Shown here: positions 35,559 through 44,436 of the stretch, piece by piece
Numbering within the stretch: position 1 is the stretch's first letter
Layout of the letters: each line of letters opens with the position of its first letter
Assembly: GCA_016218545.1 (NCBI GenBank)
Contig: JACRDQ010000028.1
Span: forward strand, 1 to 55,033
DNA length: 55,033 nucleotides
Direction of reading: 5' to 3'
Origin: Elusimicrobiota bacterium
Lineage (GTDB): Bacteria > Elusimicrobiota > Elusimicrobia > UBA1565 > UBA9628
Notes under the pieces: generated by a model
The model's database searches: none
Seen by the model: the letters and a program-made list of their open reading frames with translations, nothing else
Told to the model about the DNA's origin: nothing
Made by a program: the position numbers and the translations under genes

Positions 35559-36650
35559 CTACTCCGTGACGAATCTGAACGTGATGATCCCCCACTGCTT
35601 CTCCTGCGACCCGATGGGGGCGAACCTCCAAGCCTTGAGGCACTCCATGGCCAGCCGGTCGAGCCGGCCGTACCCGGAGGTGCGTTCCACGCGCATGTCC
35701 GGCATGACGGAACCGTCCGGGGAGACCCAGAACCGGATCGCCACCGCGGCCTCGGCCACGCTCATCTCCTTGAGCCAGGCCGGGAAAGCGGGCATCTCGG
35801 TCGAGAGGATCCTGCGGTCCGCGATGGGACCCTCGATCTCGACGCCTTTCTTCTTCTCCTCGGCCATGGCGCCGGCGGCCTGGCGCCGGCGCGCCGGGGC
35901 CGACCCGGCGTCGAGCTTCTTGAGCAGGGCCGCGGGGTCGGGGCCGAGCCCCGGCAGGGGTCCGCTCGCCCGCACCGGCTCGGGAAGGAGCGCCGCCATC
36001 TTGTCGCCGAGGGCCGCCCGCTCCGGCGGGCTGGCCTCCCGGAGGACCGGAGCCGCGAGGGCCGAAGACGACCTGCGTCCGGGGACCGGGGGCGCGACCG
36101 CGTCAAGGCGCTCGAGCGCCACCGCCTCCCTGCGCCGGTCCTCGAGCGCGAGGGCCTGCGGCAGGTCCCGCACCCGGCGCCTTCCGACCTCCTCGAGCCG
36201 CGGGGCCTCGGCCAGGGCCGAGACGCGGCGCTGCTCGGGCTCCGGGCCCGCGACCACCTTGGCCGCGTCCGCCCGCTTGCGGCCGAGGTCGAGGGACTCG
36301 AGCTTGGCCTCGGCCTGCTTGCGGCCCTTGTCCTGGATCCTCTCGGGCTCGGGCAGGAGCATCTTGGCCCGCTCCGGGAGCTTCACCTCCACGCTCTTGG
36401 GCGCGGCGGTCCTCTCCACCCCGGGCAGGGCGAGCTTCAGGAAGTTCATCATGGTCGGCGCGGCGGGGGCCGCGGCCTTGGCGGCCGGGATGGCCGCGGC
36501 CTTGCGGACCTGCACGAGGAGGTCCACGTCGGAGATGACCTTCAGGGGCTCCTTCTTGGCGGTCTGGACGTTCTGCAGGTAGAGCAGGAAGAGCCCCCCG
36601 TGCAGGACCACGGAGGTGACCACCGAGACCGGCATCCGGATCGCGGTCAT
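35559..36650 (-). CDS. TonB-like energy transducer
   Basis: 363 residues from the ATG at 36650, which overlaps the ExbD stop (ATGA). One N-terminal membrane helix (about 5-25: PVSVVTSVVLHGGLFLLYL), a long charged Ala/Arg/Glu/Pro-rich periplasmic span (30-270) and a TonB C-terminal domain (about 280-363: VAIRFWVSPDGSVMPDMRVE ... AMECLKAWRFAP). It would carry force from ExbB-ExbD to an outer-membrane partner. No TonB-dependent receptor is encoded in the window, so the partner may be the TPR protein of the same operon. Confidence 0.85.
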   Translation of the reverse strand: MTAIRMPVSVVTSVVLHGGLFLLYLQNVQTAKKEPLKVISDVDLLVQVRKAAAIPAAKAAAPAAPTMMNFLKLALPGVERTAAPKSVEVKLPERAKMLLPEPERIQDKGRKQAEAKLESLDLGRKRADAAKVVAGPEPEQRRVSALAEAPRLEEVGRRRVRDLPQALALEDRRREAVALERLDAVAPPVPGRRSSSALAAPVLREASPPERAALGDKMAALLPEPVRASGPLPGLGPDPAALLKKLDAGSAPARRRQAAGAMAEEKKKGVEIEGPIADRRILSTEMPAFPAWLKEMSVAEAAVAIRFWVSPDGSVMPDMRVERTSGYGRLDRLAMECLKAWRFAPIGSQEKQWGIITFRFVTE

Positions 36651-37057
36651 TTCTTCCGCTCCGTCGCGATGGTCAGCTGCAGGGCCCCGGCCTCCTTGGC
36701 CCGGTACATGACGTCGCTCAAGAGCCCGTGGCGGGCGTCCGCGTCGGCGCGCAGGACCACGGTCTTGGACTCGCTGCGCAGCACGGCGTCGCGCAGGTAG
36801 GGGTCCATGGCGTCGAGGGTCGAGAACTGCCGCTGGTCCAGGGCGAGCCGGCCGTCCGCGGCCAGGGTGATGGAGATCTTGTCGCGCTCCTCCCCCTCCT
36901 GGGTGTGCGCCTTGGGGAGCTGGACCTTGATGACCGGGTCCGAGAGGAGCGGCGCCGTGACCATGAAGATGATGACGAGCACCAGGCACACGTCCACCAG
37001 GGGCGTGACGTTGATGCCGGAGACGATGGCGTCCTCTTCTTCGTCCATCGCTCTCAT
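36647..37057 (-). CDS. ExbD/TolR-family protein (second copy)
   Basis: 136 residues. The single membrane helix begins with the signature INVTPLVDVCLVLVIIFM, with the proton-relay Asp22, then a periplasmic domain. Both ends overlap neighbours by four bases (ATGA), so it is made in step with the first ExbD and the TonB-like protein. Two different ExbD subunits with one ExbB are also known in myxobacterial gliding and in other multi-ExbD systems. Confidence 0.92.
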   Translation of the reverse strand: MRAMDEEEDAIVSGINVTPLVDVCLVLVIIFMVTAPLLSDPVIKVQLPKAHTQEGEERDKISITLAADGRLALDQRQFSTLDAMDPYLRDAVLRSESKTVVLRADADARHGLLSDVMYRAKEAGALQLTIATERKK

Positions 37058-37491
37058 GTGCCCTTGCCGTCCGCCTTCTTCTCTTCCTCGGTCCGCAGGA
37101 TCGCGAGCTTCTGGGCCCCGGCCTGCCGGGCGATGTCGAGGATGTCGACCACCTGGCCCACGCGGTTGCCGTCATCGGCCGTCACGGTGACCATCTTGTC
37201 CTTGCTCTTCAGCAGGGCCCCGGCGAGGGCGGCGGGCAGGCCCCCGTCGGCCACGGGGGCGTCGTTGACCGTGATGACGCCCGCCTCGGTGAGCTTCACC
37301 CGGACGTTCTCATCGAGGTCCACCTTGCCCTCGGCGGCCTTGGCCCGGGACTCGAGCACCTTGATCCCGGCCACGAGCGCGAAGGGGGCCACGGCCATGA
37401 AGATGATGACAAGCACCAGACACACGTCCACCAGGGGCGTGACGTTGATATCGGTGATCGGCTCGTCCGATCTCTGGGTGGAGCCCGCCAT
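37054..37491 (-). CDS. ExbD/TolR-family protein (first copy)
   Basis: 145 residues. Same membrane signature (INVTPLVDVCLVLVIIFM) with Asp22. The periplasmic domain contains VRVKLTEAGVITVNDAPV. The stretch around the membrane helix is almost identical to the next gene while the periplasmic parts differ, pointing to an old duplication with divergent partners. It converts proton flow through ExbB into movement of the periplasmic part. Confidence 0.92.
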   Translation of the reverse strand: MAGSTQRSDEPITDINVTPLVDVCLVLVIIFMAVAPFALVAGIKVLESRAKAAEGKVDLDENVRVKLTEAGVITVNDAPVADGGLPAALAGALLKSKDKMVTVTADDGNRVGQVVDILDIARQAGAQKLAILRTEEEKKADGKGT

Positions 37492-37506
37492 GGAAGCCCC
37501 TCGGGC

Positions 37507-38121
37507 CTACTTGGCCCCCAGGATGACGAGCAGGCGCGCGGAGGCCACCTCCATGTCCGTGGACACGGTCTTCACCTTCCTCATGTAGTAGTTGTAGATG
37601 ATGACCGCCGGGATGGCGACCACCAGGCCCGCGGCCGTGGCCACCAGAGCCTCGGCGATGCCCTTGGCCACGACGCTCGGTCCGCCGCCCCCGGCCAGGG
37701 CCAGGTCGCGGAAGGCCTTGATGATGCCGACCACGGTCCCGAAGAGGCCGATGAAGGGCGCGATGTTGCCCAGGGTCCCCAGGACGCCCAGGAAGCGCTC
37801 GAGCTTCATGCGCTCCTCGAGCCTCTTCGTGTGGAGGAGCTCCTCGAGGTCGCGGCGGCTGCGGCCGCTGTGCAGGAGGCCGTAGTGGATGACCTGGCCC
37901 GCGGCGGAGCGCTGGCGGGCCGCGTAGGCCTGGGCCTCAGCGGCCTTGCCGGTCTCGAGCAGCTTCTGGATGTGCGCGAGGATCGGGTCTCCGTGCCCCT
38001 GCGAGCGCCGGAAGTACAGCCAGCGCTCGATCATGAAGGTGATCGACAACACCGAGCAGAAGAGCAGGATGATCAGGGTGAAGCTGTCCCTGAGGATCGC
38101 GATGAAATTGACTTCTCCCAT
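37507..38121 (-). CDS. MotA/TolQ/ExbB proton-channel protein
   Basis: 204 residues. Three membrane segments: about 9-30 (DSFTLIILLFCSVLSITF), 108-130 (GTLGNIAPFIGLFGTVVGI) and 155-178 (ALVATAAGLVVAIPAVIIYN). The middle and last segments carry the family signature with the conserved Thr/Pro/Gly residues. With the two ExbD proteins it forms the inner-membrane motor. It follows the giant TPR gene by 29 bases. Confidence 0.94.
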   Translation of the reverse strand: MGEVNFIAILRDSFTLIILLFCSVLSITFMIERWLYFRRSQGHGDPILAHIQKLLETGKAAEAQAYAARQRSAAGQVIHYGLLHSGRSRRDLEELLHTKRLEERMKLERFLGVLGTLGNIAPFIGLFGTVVGIIKAFRDLALAGGGGPSVVAKGIAEALVATAAGLVVAIPAVIIYNYYMRKVKTVSTDMEVASARLLVILGAK

Positions 38122-38150
38122 TTGGGTCCCTCCGGAAGGTTACGGCTTTC

Positions 38151-41100
38151 TCACTGGATCTCGTCGTCCATCCCCGGCAGCTCCATGACCTTGGCCTTCT
38201 TGGGGGCCGCGGCCGGCTGGCTCCCCCCCTTGGTCGCGGGCTTGGCCTCGGGCTCAGGCTCCGAAAGCCGGTCCGAGTCGATGAGGACCCGGTTCCCCGC
38301 GTCCTCCTCCACCGGGTCGGGCGGCGGAGCCGGGGCCGCGGCCTTCCTGACGGCCTGGACCGCGGCGGGCTTCTTGGCCGGCAGCGTCCCGGTCTTCTTG
38401 CCGCGGGACGCGGGCGCAGGGGCGGGCTTGCGTCCCCTGGCCGCGGGCGGCGGGGCCGGGGCCTCCTCGGGCTCGTCGTCGTCCACCATGGTCTCCCCCT
38501 GCGTCTCGGACTCGGGGGCGCGCTTGACGGGCTTGAGCTTGCGCAACTGTGCGGCCTTGGCCCCGGCCTGGGGACCGACCGGCGCGGAGGCGTTGCGGGC
38601 GATGTCCTCGTAGGCGGCCGCGGCGCGGTCGTATTCCTTGGTCTTCTCATAGGCTTCGCCGAGCCTGATGAGGGACTGCAGGCGGAAAGGGTTGTTGGCC
38701 GGCTTCATGGTCCGCACGGACTCGAAGGACTTGCGCGCGTCCTCGTCCCGGCCGAGGGTCTGGTAGATCTCCCCCATCCGGTAGATGGCCTCGAGCGGCG
38801 CGTCGGAGGCGGACTTGGAGCCGTCCCGGATCTCCTCGAGGGTCGCGAGGGCCGCCGCGTAGTCCTTGCGGTCCTTCTGGATCGTGAAGATCTCCCAGAG
38901 GGCGTTCTGTCCGCTCTCGTCCCCGGTCCCGGCGCTCGCCACGTAGCGCTGGTAGGCGTACTGGGCCATGTCCAGCTTGCCCAGGGCCTTGTAGGAGAGG
39001 GCCTGGTTGAACTGGGCGGCCTTGACGTACTCGGCGTCCGGGTACTCCTCGATGAGCCGGGTGTAGTGCCGGATCGCGTCGTCGTACTTCTTGAGGTTGT
39101 AATAGGCGCTGGCCAGATGGAAGAGGGCCAGGCTCGTCTCGGGGCTGCGCTCGAAGTTGTTGAGCAGGCGCTCGAAGGCCGGGGCCGCGTCCGTGTAGTC
39201 CCCCTGGTAGAAGTAGCTCTCTCCGAGATAGAACTGGGCCTTGGAGAGGTCGGGATGGTTCGTGTACTCCACGCTGAAGCGCTGGAACTCCCGCGCCGCG
39301 CCCGCGAAGTCCTTGGCCTCGAAGCAGCGGCGCGCGAGCCGGAACTGGGCGTCGCCCGCGACCTTGCCGGAGACGTTGGCCTTCACGACCCCCCCCAGCG
39401 AGGCCCGGAAATCCGAGCTCTTAGAGCGGTCGAAGACGGCCTCCATGAGGTCGAGGGCGTCGGTCGTCTCCGGTGCGTCGGGGAAGCGGTTGATCAGGGC
39501 CTCGGCCTCCCGCAAGGTCGCCGCGTCGTCCTTGGCGTTGAAGTGCGACTGCGCCACCCGCATCATGGCCATGGCCAGCTTGGGGCTCTGCGGGTAGAGA
39601 GCGACGATCTCCTTGTAGGCCGCGACCGACTCGCCGTACTTCTGGGCCCGGAAGAGGGTGTCCGCGATCTGGAACACCGCCTGCGCGGTCTCCTTGGCCT
39701 GCGGGTAGCGGTCCTTGAGCTTGCGCCAAGTCTCGATGGCCTGGGTGTAGTAGCGCAGCCCGTAGAGGCTCTGCCCCGCGCGGTAGAGGGCGGCGGGCGC
39801 TTCGGCGGCCGAGGGATTCTCGTTGGCGAACTTCTCGTAGAGCGTGAAGGCGTCGTCGAAGTTCTTCTGGTTGAACATGCTGTCCGCGATGCCGAGCTCG
39901 TTGGTGCCCGAGAAGGTGAAGGTCGAGGCCGCGACCGACATCATGTCCTGGAGCTTCTTCCTCTCCTGGAGGGCGCGCTGGTCCTCGCCCTTCATGGCGT
40001 AGCACCAGGCCAGGCCGTCCTGGGCGTAGAAGGCCGCGGGCTCGTCCGGGTAGACCTTGCGCACCATCTCGAAGATGACCTTGGCCTCGTCCACCTGGTT
40101 CAAGGCGAGGTACGCCTCGGCCACGTAGAGGTAGCTCAAGGAGCGCCACTTCGACTTGGAAGGCGGCAGGTTCCTGAAGATGAACTGGTAGGAGGTCAGG
40201 ATGGAGTTGAAGGACTTGAGGCTGTGCTGGGTCTGGAGGATGGAGTAGAGGGCCTGCTCCGCCTGCTCGGAGGAGGGCGCGATCTCGATGACCCGCTGGA
40301 AGGCGGCCACGGCCTCCTGGTGGCGCTTCAAGCCCAGCAGGGAATTGCCCTGGACGATGTAGACGTTCTTGGCCAGGGGGTTGGCCGGGTAGAGCGAGAG
40401 GAAGTTGTTGCAGGTCGTCACGGCCTGCGTGAAGTCCCCCACCTGGTACTGGGTCCAGGCCAGCTTGAAGTACGCCAGGGGCAGGACCTTGAGGTCGCTC
40501 GCGGCGGAACGGCCCTCGTACTGGGTGATGACCTTGGTGTAGGCGAAGAGCGCGTCGCGAGTCTGGCCCGCGATGAGGTGCGACTCCGCCGTGAAGTACT
40601 GGGCCAGGGGCGCGAAGAAGTCCTTAGGGTAGCGGTCGAGCACGGACTGGAAGTGCGCGCGAGCCTCGACGTAGTCCTTCTTCTGGAAGAAGGAGGACCC
40701 GATGCGGAACAGGGCCGACACCCGGAGCGGCGACTCCGGGTAGAGCTGGATGAACTTCTGGTACTTGGAGATGGCGCCCGCGAAGTCCTCCGCGAGGAAG
40801 AACGAGTCGCCGATGAAGAACTGCGCCTCTTCCTTGAGGTCGCTCTCCGGGTAGTCCCGGATGAGCTGCTCGAAGGCGGCCGCGGCCAGGAAGGCGCGCT
40901 TGGAGAGCAGGTAGGTCTTGCCCAGGTAGAACTGCGCCTCCGCGGTCTTGACCCGCTTCAAGGCTTTCTCCGCCGCCGAGTAGTCCCCCTTGTGCAGGGC
41001 CACGATGCCCTGGGCGTAGAGCACCGCGGGCTCCTTGAGGAAGATGGGGTAGGCCTCGCCGAGCAGGAAGAGGTTCTGCTCCGCGTCCGAGAACTTCTCC

Positions 41101-41717
41101 AGGCCCAGGCTCGCGTACACGATGGCGAGCATGGACTCGGGCACGATGTAGGACTGAGCATGGTCCTCCGCCACCCTCCGGAAGTGCTCGATGGCCAGGT
41201 CCCAGTCCTTGTCGTTGTAGGCCGCTTCGCCGAGGCGGTGCTCCGCGGAGGGCGCGAGCCCCGAGCGGTCGTCGGTCAGCACGGCCTCGAAGGCCTTCTT
41301 GGCGTTCTCCAGGGCGGTCAGGGCGGCCGGGTTTTTGGGCGCCAGCATGCGCGCCGAGGAGGTCTTCTTGGCCGCGGCCTCGGCCTTGAGGATGGCCAGG
41401 GCGTGCTCCAGGTAGGCCTCGCCGATCATGAAGTTGGCGTCAGCCGTCCTCAGGCTCTCGGGGAAGCGTTTGAGGAAGGTCGTGAAGGCGGCCACGACCG
41501 CGGTCTTGTCTTGCCCCGTGTCTTGAAAGAGCTGGGCCGCGGCCGTGAAGGCCTCGTCCTCCTGCCTCGTCTGGCCGGAGGAGGAGTATTTCTTCTTCTT
41601 GCCGAAGAAAGGGAAAGCCGCCTGGGCGGGGACGGTCGCGGCCACGAAGGCCGCCGCTGTCAGCAAGACCGCCAAAGCCTTTAAGGAAAGACCGTGGGAG
41701 ATTTTCTTGTCGCGCAT
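38151..41717 (-). CDS. Giant periplasmic TPR-repeat protein of the TonB/ExbBD operon
   Basis: 1188 residues. Signal peptide within residues 1-33 (SLKALAVLLTAAAFVAATV ... AQA). From about 55 to 1050 there are some two dozen TPRs of the YfgC/BamD/YbgF kind, with repeated phrases such as AQFYLGKTYL, AQFFIGDSFF, AQFYLGESYFYQGDY and a proline eight residues before each new helix pair. The last 120 residues are a low-complexity Ala/Pro/Lys tail ending with acidic residues. It begins the operon and probably forms a long periplasmic scaffold between the ExbBD motor and the outer membrane. No other function can be read. Confidence 0.88.
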   Translation of the reverse strand: MRDKKISHGLSLKALAVLLTAAAFVAATVPAQAAFPFFGKKKKYSSSGQTRQEDEAFTAAAQLFQDTGQDKTAVVAAFTTFLKRFPESLRTADANFMIGEAYLEHALAILKAEAAAKKTSSARMLAPKNPAALTALENAKKAFEAVLTDDRSGLAPSAEHRLGEAAYNDKDWDLAIEHFRRVAEDHAQSYIVPESMLAIVYASLGLEKFSDAEQNLFLLGEAYPIFLKEPAVLYAQGIVALHKGDYSAAEKALKRVKTAEAQFYLGKTYLLSKRAFLAAAAFEQLIRDYPESDLKEEAQFFIGDSFFLAEDFAGAISKYQKFIQLYPESPLRVSALFRIGSSFFQKKDYVEARAHFQSVLDRYPKDFFAPLAQYFTAESHLIAGQTRDALFAYTKVITQYEGRSAASDLKVLPLAYFKLAWTQYQVGDFTQAVTTCNNFLSLYPANPLAKNVYIVQGNSLLGLKRHQEAVAAFQRVIEIAPSSEQAEQALYSILQTQHSLKSFNSILTSYQFIFRNLPPSKSKWRSLSYLYVAEAYLALNQVDEAKVIFEMVRKVYPDEPAAFYAQDGLAWCYAMKGEDQRALQERKKLQDMMSVAASTFTFSGTNELGIADSMFNQKNFDDAFTLYEKFANENPSAAEAPAALYRAGQSLYGLRYYTQAIETWRKLKDRYPQAKETAQAVFQIADTLFRAQKYGESVAAYKEIVALYPQSPKLAMAMMRVAQSHFNAKDDAATLREAEALINRFPDAPETTDALDLMEAVFDRSKSSDFRASLGGVVKANVSGKVAGDAQFRLARRCFEAKDFAGAAREFQRFSVEYTNHPDLSKAQFYLGESYFYQGDYTDAAPAFERLLNNFERSPETSLALFHLASAYYNLKKYDDAIRHYTRLIEEYPDAEYVKAAQFNQALSYKALGKLDMAQYAYQRYVASAGTGDESGQNALWEIFTIQKDRKDYAAALATLEEIRDGSKSASDAPLEAIYRMGEIYQTLGRDEDARKSFESVRTMKPANNPFRLQSLIRLGEAYEKTKEYDRAAAAYEDIARNASAPVGPQAGAKAAQLRKLKPVKRAPESETQGETMVDDDEPEEAPAPPPAARGRKPAPAPASRGKKTGTLPAKKPAAVQAVRKAAAPAPPPDPVEEDAGNRVLIDSDRLSEPEPEAKPATKGGSQPAAAPKKAKVMELPGMDDEIQ

Positions 41718-41830
41718 CGGTGTATGATGATACCGAATCTTGGCCGGAAAAACAAAGGAACCTGGGCTCAGGATGGGACACCCGGGCGGGCCTGCGGGTT
41801 CAGGAAAAGGCTGACCCGGACGAGGCTATC

Positions 41831-42325
41831 CTACGGGTCCAGGCGACAGCAGGCCTCGGAGGGGAGGACCACGAAGGAGAACGCGCTCAGGACCGCGACC
41901 ACGAACCAGGCCAGGATGACGCCGAGGAGCACGGCCTCCCTGCGGCGGGTCAGCCAGCCCAGGCCGGGCGCGTGGGCCAGCCAATCGCCAGAGAGCCCCC
42001 GGAGCCGCTGGACCATGCCCGCGTCCGAACCGGTCCACTCCATGCACCAGAGCGCCCCGGCCATGAGCGACGCCATGAGCATGCCGCAGTGGACCGGGAA
42101 CAGGGCCAGGCAGGCCCGCGTCAGCCAGGGGAGCTCCGACCCGTAGGAGGCCAGCCGCCGCTCCACAGCCGGGATGGCGACCGTGAGGACGGCCGAACAA
42201 CCCAGGGAGACCGCGATGACCGCGGCCTCGAGCAGGACGAGGCCGAGGTCCAGCCCCCCGCCGCGGGCCTCAGTCTTCGTCGGACCGGCGCTTGTCGTCG
42301 TCTGAGGCCTTCTTGCGGCGGTCAT
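41831..42325 (-). CDS. Small membrane protein, unknown
   Basis: 164 residues with about four hydrophobic segments (27-50, 65-90, and two within 125-155). The phrase YGSELPWLTRACLAL resembles the membrane edge of GspF-type platform proteins and of small Elusimicrobiota membrane proteins, but the similarity is short. The ATG at 42325 lies 56 bases inside the previous gene; no better start is in frame. It is probably co-transcribed with the LURP-one-like gene. Confidence 0.6.
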   Translation of the reverse strand: MTAARRPQTTTSAGPTKTEARGGGLDLGLVLLEAAVIAVSLGCSAVLTVAIPAVERRLASYGSELPWLTRACLALFPVHCGMLMASLMAGALWCMEWTGSDAGMVQRLRGLSGDWLAHAPGLGWLTRRREAVLLGVILAWFVVAVLSAFSFVVLPSEACCRLDP

Positions 42326-43010
42326 TGTCCACCGAGCTCTTGTAGACCCCGATCATGACGACCAGCCTGGGGTCCACGGCCTTGGGGTCGCTGATCGTCA
42401 CGTCCCAGCGGTCCGTGAACCGGAAGAGGTTCTCCTTGAAGCCCCTGCGGACGGTCGCAGCGATCCGGCCGTCAGGCGAGCGCAGGACGATCTCGGTGGA
42501 GAGCCACTCCACCTTCTCCGACTCGGCCGCGACGCGGCCCTGGGCGTCGAGGATATTGTAGCTCGTGTAGACCTTGAAGAGGGACTTGAGGATGTTCTCC
42601 TTGATGGTGCCGATCACTCGGCCCTGGCCGTCCGTCACGTCCACGGTCGAGCCCAGGGCGAAGAACCGCGCGCGGGCCTCCGCGACCTTGTGGCCCGAGG
42701 CGTCGAGGTACTGGAAGGTCTTCGTCAGCCTGAAGAACTTGCCCTCGATGCGGCCGAAGGCGTTGTCCGAGGAGTCCTTGAGGTCGAACTTCTCGACGAA
42801 CAAGGTGAAGAAGCGCTCGTAGATCCGGAAGGACGCCGGGATCTCCGGGGCCGGTGCTGCCGCGGCGGCGAGCGCAGGGACAGGGCGGCTTGCCACAGCC
42901 TCACGGAAGGACGCGAGCTCCGGAAGGTCCGGGCTCTGGAGCTCGGGATAGACCTGGGCCGAGGCCGAGGCGCAAAGGGAGAAGGCGAGGACGAGCACGA
43001 GATGGCGCAT
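42270..43010 (-). CDS. Secreted LURP-one-related / tubby-like fold protein
   Basis: 246 residues. ATG at 43010 opens a signal peptide (MRHLVLVLAFSLCASASAQ). Residues about 60-215 follow the LURP-one pattern (PF04525): FVEKFDLKDSSDNAFGRIEG, KTFQYLDASGHKVAEA, FFALGSTVDVTDGQGRVIGTI and the long strand with YNILDAQGRVAAESEK. The C-terminus is a charged KKASDDDKRRSDED tail. LURP-one proteins are related to phospholipid scramblases and tubby and are normally cytoplasmic; an exported form is unusual. Lipid binding at the envelope is a guess. A TATAAT lies directly before the ATG, so the mRNA may be leaderless. Confidence 0.72.
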   Translation of the reverse strand: MRHLVLVLAFSLCASASAQVYPELQSPDLPELASFREAVASRPVPALAAAAAPAPEIPASFRIYERFFTLFVEKFDLKDSSDNAFGRIEGKFFRLTKTFQYLDASGHKVAEARARFFALGSTVDVTDGQGRVIGTIKENILKSLFKVYTSYNILDAQGRVAAESEKVEWLSTEIVLRSPDGRIAATVRRGFKENLFRFTDRWDVTISDPKAVDPRLVVMIGVYKSSVDNDRRKKASDDDKRRSDED

Positions 43011-43016
43011 GGCTAG

Positions 43017-43022
43017 ATTATA
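43017..43022 (-). promoter_or_regulatory. -10 box of the LURP-one-like gene, leaderless
   Basis: TATAAT followed by CTAGCC and then the ATG at 43010. Transcription would start at or next to the A of the start codon. No clear -35. Confidence 0.5.
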
Positions 43023-43261
43023 CGGCTTCAGCAGGACCCAGGAGCAAGAGGGCCTCCCCTCGTATTTCGGCCCAGCCCGAGCGTGGGCCGAAGGACTCAC
43101 CCCGGATGGCATCAGCGGCCAGGGAGCCGGGCCGGAGCCCTGAAGTCCTACGTTTCATCCAAGCCCAAAGACCGGTCTTCTCAAGACCGAAGGACCCAAG
43201 GCAAGAGCAGCTCCGCTTGGTAGAATCTAGCCCCGGACCATCAATCAAGGAGAGTGAATCC

Positions 43262-43891
43262 ATGAAGAACGTGCAGGCACTGATCGTCGGCATCCTCTGT
43301 CTCACGGCGGCCGGAGCGAACGCGCAGTCCTTTGAGCGACAGCTTTTCAACATCAGCCGCGACGCCTCGGCGATGATCGGACAGAGCCGGCGGTCCATCT
43401 CCGCCCACGGCGCCCAGTTGGTTGCTGCCCTGGCTCAGGCCGCATGGCAGAGAGTGACCGGGCCTGACTCCACCTGCACCTTCGAGCTGCCCGGGGCCCC
43501 GAGAGCCAGCCAGGCGACGACCCCGGCCAATGGCGCGCGCGCCGCCTACACGACTTACACCTACCTGGCAGAGGACAACGACCGCGCCTACGTCGTCCAG
43601 ACCGCGGTCTTCCCGTCGGGCGTCGACATCTCGGATCCCAAGGCGAACCTCCAAGCCGGGCTGAACAACTCCGCAAAGGGCATGGACGGCGGGAAGTGGA
43701 TCAGCGTCACCTGGAAGACTCACCAAGGCCTGGTCGCGGTGGACGCGGTCGGCATGCGCAACGGGCATGAGCTCCGCACGTTCAGCGTGATGCGGGGCGC
43801 GCAGATCTTCGCCATGACCTACGCGGGGCCGGAGGGCACCAGCCGCTCGGACGACGCCGACCGCTTCTTCTCTTCCCTGACCGTCCGCTGA
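43262..43891 (+). CDS. Secreted protein of unknown function
   Basis: 209 residues. ATG at 43262 follows AAGGAGAG, and a TAGAAT box lies at 43221-43226. Signal peptide MKNVQALIVGILCLTAAGANAQ. A helical part (30-65) is followed by a beta domain with TCTFELPGAP, AAYTTYTYLAEDNDRAYVVQT, AQIFAMTYAGPEG and the ending DADRFFSSLTV. This pattern is like the PsbP/DUF1795-type fold in which a lipoprotein or secreted domain ends with a phrase on the order of RFFSSLxV. The role is unknown. Confidence 0.75.
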   Translation: MKNVQALIVGILCLTAAGANAQSFERQLFNISRDASAMIGQSRRSISAHGAQLVAALAQAAWQRVTGPDSTCTFELPGAPRASQATTPANGARAAYTTYTYLAEDNDRAYVVQTAVFPSGVDISDPKANLQAGLNNSAKGMDGGKWISVTWKTHQGLVAVDAVGMRNGHELRTFSVMRGAQIFAMTYAGPEGTSRSDDADRFFSSLTVR

Positions 43892-43917
43892 CGCCAGGGC
43901 GCGCCCACGACGGGAGG

Positions 43918-43953
43918 GGGCGACGGTCCCTCGACCGGACTCAGCCGTCGCCC
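43918..43953. terminator. Convergent hairpin
   Basis: GGGCGACGG (43918-43926) pairs with CCGTCGCCC (43945-43953) around an 18-base loop that contains the stop of the minus-strand gene. No T tract. Its place between two converging genes suggests a bidirectional terminator. Confidence 0.45.
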
Positions 43954-44210
43954 TGCCGGCGGTCTTGCTTGCCGGCCAGGCGGGACGCCGCGGCCGGAGG
44001 GCCGGACGGCCCCAGCTCGGCGTTCAGCAGGCGGACGAGCTCGCCCACGCGGTCTCCGTGCCGGTCCTCGTCCTCGATCATCCGGGAGAGCACCTCCTTG
44101 ATCTCCGGGTCGGCCAGCTCGGCGACGAGCCTGCGCATCATCGCGCCGACGTCGCGCTCGAGCTTCTCGATCTGGGCGAAATACCTCGTGAAGTCTTCCC
44201 TAGAAAACAT
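43941..44210 (-). CDS. Small helical protein B (ferritin-like half?), last gene of the polysaccharide operon
   Basis: 89 residues from the ATG at 44210, chosen for the GGAGG seven bases upstream; a longer form from 44225 is possible. Two predicted helices: FTRYFAQIEKLERDVGAMMRR and EIKEVLSRMIEDEDRHGDRV, the latter with an E-x2-RH metal-ligand-like spacing. The tail is low complexity. It overlaps the similar small gene before it by 11 bases. A half ferritin/rubrerythrin bundle is possible but not proven. Confidence 0.6.
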   Translation of the reverse strand: MFSREDFTRYFAQIEKLERDVGAMMRRLVAELADPEIKEVLSRMIEDEDRHGDRVGELVRLLNAELGPSGPPAAASRLAGKQDRRQGDG

Positions 44211-44436
44211 CCGTCTTCCTCCCAAGCGCCCGGACCTTGAGCTCCTGGAGCATCCTCCGGTGCCGGACGCACTCCTCGGCCATCGAACGCATCGTCTCCG
44301 CGGCCCGGGCCTTGCTGGCGGGCGAGAACCCGCTCCAGGACAGCACCGCGTCGATGTGGTCCAGGTAGATGGGCACGGCCGCCTCCTCCGTCAAGATGAG
44401 CGCGTCGAGCCTGCGCACCAGCGTCGCCTTATCCAT
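44200..44436 (-). CDS. Small helical protein A (ferritin-like half?)
   Basis: 78 residues. Helix one is LDALILTEEAAVPIYLDHIDAVL and helix two MRSMAEECVRHRRMLQELK (both shown in part as continuous helices), with Glu/His placing similar to ferritin-like four-helix bundles. It starts eight bases before the GH26 stop and overlaps the next gene. Two such halves could form one bundle as a heterodimer. Alternatively these are simple adaptor proteins. Confidence 0.6.
   Translation of the reverse strand: MDKATLVRRLDALILTEEAAVPIYLDHIDAVLSWSGFSPASKARAAETMRSMAEECVRHRRMLQELKVRALGRKTDVF

Noticed and set aside
39066..41684. 872-codon open frame on the plus strand
   Set aside because: Antisense shadow of the TPR gene, full of Leu-Glu-Val-Gly runs that mirror Ala/Phe/Tyr codons of the real protein.
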